From: Bdellovibrionales bacterium
Lineage (GTDB): Bacteria > Bdellovibrionota > Bdellovibrionia > Bdellovibrionales > UBA1609
Assembly: GCA_028279085.1 (NCBI GenBank)
Contig: JANQSX010000173.1
Span: forward strand, 1 to 5,288
Reading direction: 5' to 3'
Length of the DNA: 5,288 nucleotides
Each line of letters begins with the position of its first letter. Position 1 is the stretch's first letter. The notes under the pieces are model-generated. The model was not told the origin of the DNA. It was given only the letters and a program-made list of their open reading frames with translations, and searched no databases. Shown one piece after another: positions 1 through 4,639 of the stretch. The position numbers and the translations under genes were made by a program.

Positions 1-1
1 A

Positions 2-592
2 GAAAGTGGAAAATGTGAACAGCAAGTGGCTGAATTAGGTGATAAAGAGAAATGTGAAGCGAAAGGGGCCGGTTGGATCTGGAATGAGGATAAAGCTACA
101 AATGCTGGTGAAGAGTATAAAAAATGTACTAAGGATTTATCTGTGGATTGCACAGATCCGGCAAAACCTTTAGTGAAAATCGCCTCACCTTTAGAATGTG
201 CGGCTTCTTATATCACTATTATTAACTCTACTAATACTCAAATAGACTACAGTCTTAGTCCTGGTTTTACAGCTGCGGGAGGTTCTTTGGGCCCAGGAAA
301 ATGTCGCTCAAAAAACTCTTCAGTACATGAAGCTCATCAAGGTGAGACGGGTATAGGTTTTTCTATGATACAAGGGTATGTTCGTGATGCCGCTTCACTA
401 GGGAGAGCGGCGAAAAGTGTTGTTAAAATATGTGAAAAAAATACTCCTTCTCCGTGTCCATCTTCTGAAGGTGTGTATGAAGTGTCTGCGGGACGCACCG
501 GATTTGTAATTACAAAAGTGAATAAAACCATAGAGGAATTAAGGGAAATGGGTTGTTTTAGACGCCTTATAGAAGCGGAAGGACCTTTATAA
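2..592 (+). CDS. Cys/Trp-repeat lipoprotein-family protein, 5'-truncated by the window edge (copy 1)
   Basis: The frame is open from the first in-frame codon at position 2 to a TAA at 590-592. A GTG at 26 is only an internal valine, because the upstream codons read E-S-G-K-C and look like the tail of an earlier repeat unit. One complete Cys/Trp unit is visible (Cys codons at 53 and 125, core KGAGWIWN), with a longer spacer before its second Cys than in the paralogues. The C-terminal region carries four cysteines (GKC, IC, PC, GC). Over the last 44-residue block (from ICE to GCF) it matches the gene at 685-1275 at 29 of 44 positions, with identical Cys spacing (8 and 33 residues). Two extra cysteines lie between the repeat and the C-domain. 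The start, signal peptide and lipobox would lie upstream and cannot be seen, so export is inferred from the paralogues. The function is unknown; a surface or periplasmic disulfide-stabilised protein is the best guess. Confidence 0.85.
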   Translation, partial: ESGKCEQQVAELGDKEKCEAKGAGWIWNEDKATNAGEEYKKCTKDLSVDCTDPAKPLVKIASPLECAASYITIINSTNTQIDYSLSPGFTAAGGSLGPGKCRSKNSSVHEAHQGETGIGFSMIQGYVRDAASLGRAAKSVVKICEKNTPSPCPSSEGVYEVSAGRTGFVITKVNKTIEELREMGCFRRLIEAEGPL

Positions 593-635
593 AAGGAAGA
601 GAGTGGACATTAAGCTTTAATAAAAGGAAAACACT

Positions 636-664
636 GTCATTCCCGCGGAAGCGGGAATCCAGAT
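636..664. repeat. Short palindromic intergenic repeat (copy A), dRS3-like ATTCCC-N8-GGGAAT
   Basis: ATTCCCGC (639-646) pairs perfectly with GCGGGAAT (651-658) around a GGAA loop, which is a GNRA-type tetraloop. The stem is flanked by GTC on the left and CCAGAT on the right. The form fits the ATTCCC-N8-GGGAAT consensus I recall for neisserial dRS3 repeats, and similar GTCATTCCC...GGGAATCCAG palindromes occur in many proteobacteria. It ends 7 bp before the GGAG (672-675) that serves the start at 685. No T-run follows, so it is not an intrinsic terminator. A related, longer copy occurs at 2921-2973. It may be a small mobile palindrome, or may act as an mRNA hairpin that sets processing or stability. 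Confidence 0.8.
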
Positions 665-684
665 AAAAAACGGAGAAATATAAA

Positions 685-1275
685 ATGAAACAAGTAATGA
701 TAATAATGAGCTTAGTGTTTTCTGTTTTCATTTTGAGTGGATGTAAAAACACAGAAAAAGATTGTAAAGAAAAAGGTGCTGGTTGGGTATGGGATATTGT
801 AAAGAAAAAATGTGTTGCTATTCCTAAATCAGAAGAAGATTGTAGCACAAGAGGTAAGGGTTGGATATGGACTGCAAAGAAAGAATGTATTTATATTATT
901 TCTGGTATTACTCCTTATGTTACTATTGTTAACTCTACGAATCGTTCTATATCTTATGGATCAGATTTAACGTTTTTTACCGGTTTATTGAAAGGGGAAT
1001 GTCACTCAATGACTAAAAAAGAATTTAATGTATATTCGGCTTCTTTTCAAATAACCACAGGTCCTCTTGGTACTGAGTTGGTAGAAGGGACAGAAGCACA
1101 TGAGGATATTACTATTTGTGAATCGGGCTCCAGTAGTCCTTGTCCTTCTTCTAAAGGTGTTTATGAGGTGCAGTTAGACAGTGCCGGATTTGTTATAGCA
1201 AAAATGGATAAAACATTAGAAGAGTTAATAGAAATGGGCTGTTTTGACAAATATCAATTGGTGCCAAAGGAGTAA
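685..1275 (+). CDS. Cys/Trp-repeat lipoprotein (copy 2)
   Basis: A 196-residue predicted lipoprotein. The signal peptide has a short charged n-region (MK), a hydrophobic stretch and the lipobox L17-S18-G19-C20; Lys at +2 gives no inner-membrane retention signal by the E. coli rule. Two Cys/Trp units follow: C27-C43 (KGAGWVWD core) and C53-C68 (RGKGWIWT core). The C-terminal domain starts near YVTIVNSTN (from residue 78) and has four cysteines: C106, C145, C153 and C186. It is closely paralogous to the C-domain of the upstream partial gene, so the two are probably a tandem duplication. GGAG at 672-675 lies 9 nt before the ATG. The gap to the upstream gene is 92 bp and contains palindrome A; the downstream gap to rplB is 35 bp. 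I do not recognise the family. No catalytic motif is visible, so a structural, adhesive or ligand-binding role outside the cytoplasm is the most that can be inferred. Confidence 0.88.
   Translation: MKQVMIIMSLVFSVFILSGCKNTEKDCKEKGAGWVWDIVKKKCVAIPKSEEDCSTRGKGWIWTAKKECIYIISGITPYVTIVNSTNRSISYGSDLTFFTGLLKGECHSMTKKEFNVYSASFQITTGPLGTELVEGTEAHEDITICESGSSSPCPSSKGVYEVQLDSAGFVIAKMDKTLEELIEMGCFDKYQLVPKE
763..888 (+). repeat. Two in-frame Cys/Trp repeat units in copy 2
   Basis: Codons 27-68 encode two units of the pattern Cx3Gx2WxWx5-6C, each introduced by an acidic residue before the first Cys. At DNA level each unit contains a GGTTGGRTATGG-like core. The units in all three paralogues follow the same pattern, differing mainly in number (one complete here in copy 1, two in copy 2, three in copy 3). 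Confidence 0.8.
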
Positions 1276-1310
1276 GGGTATAAGATTAAAAATCTGCCCT
1301 GATTAAAAAT
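1266..1310 (+). promoter_or_regulatory. Possible SD-hairpin-start translation initiation region of rplB
   Basis: The 15 nt before the rplB ATG (1296-1310, ending in GATTAAAAAT) contain no purine-rich Shine-Dalgarno. The only good one nearby is AAAGGAG at 1266-1272, overlapping the end and stop codon of the upstream lipoprotein gene and about 38 nt from the ATG. Between them is an inverted repeat: AGATT (1283-1287) pairs with AATCT (1291-1295), and AGGG (1275-1278) pairs with CCCT (1297-1300). If folded, the hairpin would leave about 12 nt between SD and ATG. The pairing is seen; the function is inferred. The stem is short and asymmetric, so it may be chance, and translational coupling with the upstream gene is an alternative. 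Confidence 0.4.
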
Positions 1311-2147
1311 ATGGGAATAAGAGTACTAAAACCAAGAACACCGGCTATGCGTAAAACTTCGGTGTCAGATTTTAAAGAGGTTACAAAGAGCAAGCCGGAA
1401 AAGTCTTTGTTATCTCCTTTAAAGAAAACGGCGGCCCGCAATAACCGCGGGCGTATTACTGTTCGTCATAAAGGAGGCGGGCACAAGCGCAGCTATCGTT
1501 TAATTGATTTTAAACGACAAAAAACAGATATTCCTGCAACAGTGTTTGCTATTGAATATGATCCTAACAGGAGCTGCCGGATTGCTTTGCTGATTTATAA
1601 AGATGGTGCACGTTCTTATATTTTAGCACCGGTCGGTTTAAATCCTGGACAGGAAGTTATTTCCAGTGATACGGCGGATATTAAACCGGGAAACAGTTTG
1701 CCTCTGATAAAAATTCCTACAGGCACGGAGATTCATAATATTGAATTGCGTCCGGGCAAAGGCGGTCAGCTTGTGCGAGGTGCCGGTGTGGGAGCCGTGC
1801 TAGCGGCCAAGGATGAACAGTATTGTCAGATAAAAATGCCTTCCGGAGAACTTCGTCGTGTTTTTTCCTTATGTAGGGCTTCTGTAGGCAAATTGGGAAA
1901 TGCGGATAATGAAAATATTCGTTGGGGTAAGGCCGGTCGGATTAGAAAAAGAGGATGGAGGCCAAAAGTACGTGGTATGGCTATGAACCCTATTGATCAC
2001 CCTATGGGGGGAGGAGAAGGTGTGGGTAAAGGAAATCACCCCATGACTCCTTGGGGAAAACCGTGTAAAGGATATAGAACAAGAAATAATAAAAGAACGG
2101 ATAAAATGATTATTCGTCGTCGTTATGATAAAGGGGCGAAAGCTTAG
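1311..2147 (+). CDS. rplB: 50S ribosomal protein L2
   Basis: A full-length L2 of 278 residues (family usually about 273-280). L2 binds 23S rRNA and supports subunit association and the peptidyl-transferase region. Family hallmarks are present: GRITVRHKGGGHKRSYR (47-63), EYDPNRS (82-88), LRPGKGGQLVRGAG (146-159), GKAGR (206-210) and the C-terminal RGMAMNPIDHPMGGGEG (221-237), then TPWGKP and KRTDK. The start fits the usual M-(G/A)-I-x3-P-x-TP opening. His230 matches the functionally important E. coli His229, but the second His of the common HPHGGG motif is Met232, and RGMAMN replaces the usual RG(T/V)AMN. It sits where S10-operon gene order predicts, before rpsS, but lipoprotein genes flank it on both sides. 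Its base composition looks more GC-rich than the lipoprotein genes. No adjacent SD precedes the ATG. Confidence 0.98.
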   Translation: MGIRVLKPRTPAMRKTSVSDFKEVTKSKPEKSLLSPLKKTAARNNRGRITVRHKGGGHKRSYRLIDFKRQKTDIPATVFAIEYDPNRSCRIALLIYKDGARSYILAPVGLNPGQEVISSDTADIKPGNSLPLIKIPTGTEIHNIELRPGKGGQLVRGAGVGAVLAAKDEQYCQIKMPSGELRRVFSLCRASVGKLGNADNENIRWGKAGRIRKRGWRPKVRGMAMNPIDHPMGGGEGVGKGNHPMTPWGKPCKGYRTRNNKRTDKMIIRRRYDKGAKA

Positions 2148-2150
2148 TAA

Positions 2151-2160
2151 TAAGGAGGAT
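2151..2160 (+). promoter_or_regulatory. Near-perfect Shine-Dalgarno that fixes the start of lipoprotein copy 3
   Basis: TAAGGAGGAT matches the 16S anti-SD almost completely, with GGAGG (2154-2158) 5 nt before the ATG at 2164. This selects Met at 2164 over the in-frame upstream ATG at 2125, which lies inside rplB and would put a charged 13-residue stretch in front of the signal peptide. It is the strongest SD in the window and belongs to a lipoprotein gene, not a ribosomal one. Confidence 0.85.
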
Positions 2161-2163
2161 AGA

Positions 2164-2907
2164 ATGAATAAGCTTATGATAGTAGGATTTTCTCTTTTTG
2201 TTTTTGCCTTAAATGGTTGTGGAAAGAGTGCGAAAGATAAATGTAAAGATAAAGGTGAAGGATGGATATGGAATGTTGAAAAAAAAGAATGTGTAGAGGC
2301 TGCTACCACTAAAGAGGATTGTGGTAAAAAAGGTGCTGGTTGGACATGGGATGAGTCGAGTAAGCAGTGTAAAGCTGTAGCTTCTATAGCTAATGAAGAT
2401 ATGACCAAAGAAGCTTGTAAAGCGAAGGGCGAGGATTGGATATGGGATGAGACAAACAAGCAGTGTAATCAAATAGTTTATATGACTATTACTGTTCCTA
2501 GTGAATCTGATAATAATTTTCAAGTGACTGCTTATACGCAGGGAGGTATTAATTATTTAAAAGAATATTCAAAATCTTTGGAACTTTATTGGTGGGATAA
2601 TGAAAAAGGTCGTGAAGCTAATGTTAATCCAGTTGTTGCTAATCCAGGTGAATGTGTAAAAATACACAAGTCTAATCTGTCAACATTAATGGTAATTATA
2701 CAATTTACTTTTGAAAGGAGAGATACAGGTTTCAGGGGCAGTGCAGGTGATTATTTATGTGGACGAGGGCATGATGTTTCAGGTTGTGATATAGGTAATT
2801 ATAAGCTGGCTCAAAGAAGTTCAGATGGAAGGGCTATATTAGAGCCATTATCAGATGTAGTAGATCTGGGTAGTTGTAGAGAAGTATCTCTGCAATCAGA
2901 AGACTGA
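2164..2907 (+). CDS. Cys/Trp-repeat lipoprotein (copy 3, divergent C-domain)
   Basis: A 247-residue predicted lipoprotein inserted between rplB and rpsS. The signal peptide ends in lipobox L16-N17-G18-C19 (Gly at +2, no retention Asp). Three Cys/Trp units follow: C27-C43, C53-C69 and C85-C101, each Cx3Gx2WxWx6C. The C-terminal region (about 106-247) has diverged from the other two copies but keeps the same skeleton: an opening Y-x-T-I stretch, G-E-C164, then C199, C208 and a final G-x-C238, with the shared pattern C-x4-G-x-Y between C208 and Y213. It has its own insertions, including a WWDNEKGRE segment (143-151). It starts 16 bp after rplB with a very strong SD, so it should be well translated if the operon mRNA is. 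The role is unknown. The three paralogues suggest a family diversifying by repeat number and C-domain drift. Confidence 0.88.
   Translation: MNKLMIVGFSLFVFALNGCGKSAKDKCKDKGEGWIWNVEKKECVEAATTKEDCGKKGAGWTWDESSKQCKAVASIANEDMTKEACKAKGEDWIWDETNKQCNQIVYMTITVPSESDNNFQVTAYTQGGINYLKEYSKSLELYWWDNEKGREANVNPVVANPGECVKIHKSNLSTLMVIIQFTFERRDTGFRGSAGDYLCGRGHDVSGCDIGNYKLAQRSSDGRAILEPLSDVVDLGSCREVSLQSED
2242..2466 (+). repeat. Three tandem Cys/Trp repeat units in copy 3
   Basis: Codons 27-101 encode three units with regular spacing. Each has one Cys pair 16 residues apart, one Gly after the first Cys (C-x3-G) and a W-x-W pair. Links between units are 9-15 residues. The regular Cys pairing suggests each unit is a small disulfide-closed loop with two exposed or stacking tryptophans. 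The first unit contains an A8 run at 2279-2286, a plausible replication-slippage site. Confidence 0.8.
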
Positions 2908-2920
2908 GTGAACAAAGGTG

Positions 2921-2973
2921 GTCATTCCGGACCTCAGGCTTCCGCGGGGGAAGCTTTGGTTCAGAATCCAGAT
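2921..2973. repeat. Palindromic intergenic repeat (copy B, extended form)
   Basis: It begins GTCATTCC and ends GAATCCAGAT, the same ends as copy A, but has a longer body. The outer arms ATTCCGGACC (2924-2933) and GGTTCAGAAT (2958-2967) pair at 9 of 10 positions with one G-T wobble. Inside, GCTTCC (2938-2943) pairs perfectly with GGAAGC (2949-2954) around GCGGG. It lies in the 88-bp gap between lipoprotein copy 3 and rpsS and, like copy A, ends just before the SD of the next gene (AGGAG at 2981-2985). There is no terminal T-run. It is probably a divergent member of the same small palindromic family. Confidence 0.7.
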
Positions 2974-2995
2974 GAGAAAAAGGAGTAAAAACATA

Positions 2996-3280
2996 ATGGG
3001 AAGATCAGTAAAAAAAGGTCCTTTTATAGACTATCACTTGATAGAGAAGATTAATAAAGCCAAAAAAAGTGGTGATAAAAAAGTAATTAAAACATGGTCT
3101 CGTCGTTCGGTTGTTACTCCGGATGCGGTAGGTTTAACTTTTGCCATTCATAATGGTAAAAAGTTTGTTCCCGTATATGTTTCAGAGAATATGATAGGAC
3201 AAAAATTTGGAGAGTTTGCTTCTACACGAGTATTCAATGCTCATGCAGGAGGAAAAAAATCTCAGGTGCAAAAAAAATAA
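2996..3280 (+). CDS. rpsS: 30S ribosomal protein S19
   Basis: S19 of 94 residues (family about 90-95), which sits in the 30S head and contacts 16S rRNA with S13. The N-terminus MGRSVKKGPFID is typical, followed by TWSRRS and the S19 signature NGKKFVPVYVSENMIGQKFG through EFAST. The start is ATG 2996, with AGGAG (2981-2985) 10 nt upstream. An in-frame GTG at 2918 would read through palindrome B and add 26 residues foreign to S19, so it is rejected. The C-terminus ends in a run of eight A (3270-3277) directly before the TAA. It is separated from rplB by a lipoprotein gene and from rplV by the LRR lipoprotein gene, whereas these ribosomal genes are normally adjacent. Confidence 0.97.
   Translation: MGRSVKKGPFIDYHLIEKINKAKKSGDKKVIKTWSRRSVVTPDAVGLTFAIHNGKKFVPVYVSENMIGQKFGEFASTRVFNAHAGGKKSQVQKK
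3270..3280 (+). other. A8 tract abutting the rpsS stop codon (possible slippage site)
   Basis: Eight consecutive A precede the TAA stop (3278-3280), giving in-frame CAA AAA AAA TAA. A -1 ribosomal shift here, or one extra A from polymerase slippage, would bypass the stop and continue as ATA AGG AAA AAT ATT into ATG 3292, the reading frame of the LRR lipoprotein. The tract and open frame are seen; actual slippage is speculative, and a fused product would bury the signal peptide. Confidence 0.3.
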
Positions 3281-3291
3281 GGAAAAATATT

Positions 3292-4281
3292 ATGTTTAGA
3301 AAATTTATATTTTTATTGTTTATGACAACGTGTTGTTTTTTCTTTTTATTTAATTGTGGAAAGAAAAGCCCAGAAACAGGTGATCTTTCTGCAGAAGAAC
3401 AAGCCAAAGAGGAAGAAGAGCGAAAGGCAGCTATAGAGGCAGCCGAGAGAGAAGAAGTTCAGTTAAGAGCTCAGGCAAAAGCGGCGGAACAAGCGGGAAC
3501 AGCGACAAGTGTAGGTACTGAATCAGTGACAATGCCTAGCTTAAGTGCAGGTTTATCTGGAACATCAATAAAGATACTTGCTGTGTGTGATAGAACACCA
3601 CAAATAAGAGATGCTATTTTAGAAAAGGCGGAAAAGGAGGATTGTTCAAAAATAACAGTTGAGGATTTAAAAGCTATATTAGCTTTGGATTTGGTTAGAA
3701 AAGCTATAGACAATTTGAAAGTAGGTGATTTTTCCGGGTTGAGTTTTTTAAAAATTCTTAACCTGAGGTCAAACCTTATAGCGGGTTTATGGTCTGATCA
3801 GTTTGCCGGTTTAGTTTCTTTGGAGCAACTGCATCTGGGTGCTAATAGAATAGAAATTTTATCAGCTAATCAATTTGCAGGTTTAACTTTTTTAAAAGTA
3901 CTTGATTTATCAAGTAATGATTTAGAAAGTTTTTCGGCTAATCAGTTTGCCGGTTTGACTTCTTTAGAAAGGCTTAGTTTATATAATAATCAAATATGGA
4001 AGCTACTACCTAATCAGTTTGTGGATCTAGCAGCTTTAAAGCGATTAGATTTGAGTGGTAATCAACTTAGGAAACTGTCGTCTGATCAATTAATGGGTTT
4101 AACCTCTTTGAGGACACTTTCTCTAAGTAGAAATCAATTAAGTGGTGGTTTGGCAATTGGTGTGTTCTCGCCTTTGACTGCACTAGTGCAACTTCACTTA
4201 AGAAATACGAGCCTTACTGATAGTGAAAAAGATCGTATAAGAGAAGAGCTTGCGGATAGAGGAGTAAATATTACTTTTTAA
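3292..4281 (+). CDS. Leucine-rich-repeat lipoprotein
   Basis: A 329-residue predicted exported protein. Residues 1-22 form a very hydrophobic Phe-rich signal ending L19-F20-N21-C22. Asn at -1 is not the usual Gly/Ala/Ser, so the lipobox is atypical although the following GKKSPE linker fits a lipoprotein. Residues about 33-68 are Ala/Glu/Lys-rich and probably helical. C99-DRTPQIRDAI through C118 and TVEDLKAILALDL looks like an N-terminal LRR cap with a Cys pair, of a kind I recall from bacterial extracellular LRR proteins. Seven repeats follow, starting at 150, 174, 198, 222, 246, 270 and 295 (LxxLxxLxLxxNxLxxLxxxxFxG); the last is degenerate and ends in a charged helix-like tail. LRRs usually bind proteins, so a surface binding or host/prey-interaction role is inferred. 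AAGGA overlaps the rpsS stop 8 nt before the ATG. The gaps are 11 bp to rpsS and 19 bp to rplV, indicating co-transcription. Confidence 0.93.
   Translation: MFRKFIFLLFMTTCCFFFLFNCGKKSPETGDLSAEEQAKEEEERKAAIEAAEREEVQLRAQAKAAEQAGTATSVGTESVTMPSLSAGLSGTSIKILAVCDRTPQIRDAILEKAEKEDCSKITVEDLKAILALDLVRKAIDNLKVGDFSGLSFLKILNLRSNLIAGLWSDQFAGLVSLEQLHLGANRIEILSANQFAGLTFLKVLDLSSNDLESFSANQFAGLTSLERLSLYNNQIWKLLPNQFVDLAALKRLDLSGNQLRKLSSDQLMGLTSLRTLSLSRNQLSGGLAIGVFSPLTALVQLHLRNTSLTDSEKDRIREELADRGVNITF
3739..4245 (+). repeat. 72-bp periodic DNA encoding the LRR array
   Basis: Codons 150-318 encode about seven LRR units, the first five exactly 24 residues (72 bp) from one start to the next and the sixth 25. The phrase (A/G)ATCA(G/A)TTTGC(C/A)GGTTT recurs in units 1-3 at the unit ends, so these copies are still similar at DNA level, which points to recent duplication or recombination within the array. 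Later units diverge more. Confidence 0.85.
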
Positions 4282-4300
4282 ATAGTTGTTGAGGAAAAAA

Positions 4301-4633
4301 ATGGAATTAAAAGCATCTTTAAAATATACAAGAGTGGGAGCACAGCGAGCACGTTTGGTGGCTGACTTAGTTCGTGGAAAAGATGTAAACGAAGCTATTG
4401 GTTTGTTGTCTTTTTCAAAAAAGAAGTCAGCGGAATTAATTAGAGCGCTTATTCAATCAGCTGTAGCCAACGCCGAAGCAAAGAAAGTAATAGATGTGGA
4501 TAATCTGTATGTTAAAACTATTTATGTGAATCAGGGGCCTCATTTAAAGAGGTATCGTCCGGCGGCTCGAGGTCAGGCGTCCCATAGAAAGAAAAAACAG
4601 AGTCACATTCACATTATATTGGATGAAAGGTAG
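4301..4633 (+). CDS. rplV: 50S ribosomal protein L22
   Basis: L22 of 110 residues, the standard length. It binds 23S rRNA early in assembly, and its extended beta-hairpin lines the exit tunnel. Visible features are the N-terminal KYTRVGAQRARLVADLVRGK (8-27), the central SAVANAEAKK (53-62) and the hairpin region YVNQGPHLKRYRPAARGQAS (75-94), then SHIHIIL. The hairpin tip reads RPAARGQA where many bacteria have RPRAxGRA, a mild deviation. ATG 4301 is chosen: GAGGA (4291-4295) lies 5-6 nt upstream and the protein then opens as normal L22. An in-frame TTG at 4286 would add five residues and overlap the SD, so it is rejected. The gene follows the LRR lipoprotein gene by 19 bp and precedes rpsC by 6 bp. 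Confidence 0.97.
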   Translation: MELKASLKYTRVGAQRARLVADLVRGKDVNEAIGLLSFSKKKSAELIRALIQSAVANAEAKKVIDVDNLYVKTIYVNQGPHLKRYRPAARGQASHRKKKQSHIHIILDER

Positions 4634-4639
4634 GTCATT

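Noticed and set aside
337..531. Minus-strand 64-codon open frame inside copy 1
   Set aside because: It lies antisense to a frame with clear paralogue conservation, has no SD or recognisable product, and is a shadow frame.
636..664. Palindrome A as an intrinsic transcription terminator
   Set aside because: The stem is followed by CCAGATAAAAAACGG, with no T-run, and the next gene follows closely on the same strand.
567..848. Minus-strand 93-codon open frame spanning palindrome A
   Set aside because: It overlaps the conserved signal peptide and repeat of copy 2 and part of its protein is just translated palindrome; no family resemblance.
1869..2523. Two long minus-strand frames (1869-2459 and 2209-2523)
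   Set aside because: They are antisense to rplB and copy 3; low-complexity Ser/Phe/Ile composition is typical of the complement of Lys/Glu-rich coding DNA.
2918..2995. N-terminal extension of rpsS from GTG 2918
   Set aside because: The added residues translate palindrome B and are absent from S19; the normal MGRSVKKGPF start at 2996 has a proper SD.
3471..3713. Minus-strand 80-codon frame in the LRR gene
   Set aside because: It is antisense to the linker and cap of a well-supported gene and resembles no protein family I know.
2..4281. Lipoprotein genes as a toxin-immunity or defence system
   Set aside because: No nuclease, pore-forming, effector or sensing domain is visible; the evidence supports only exported repeat proteins.
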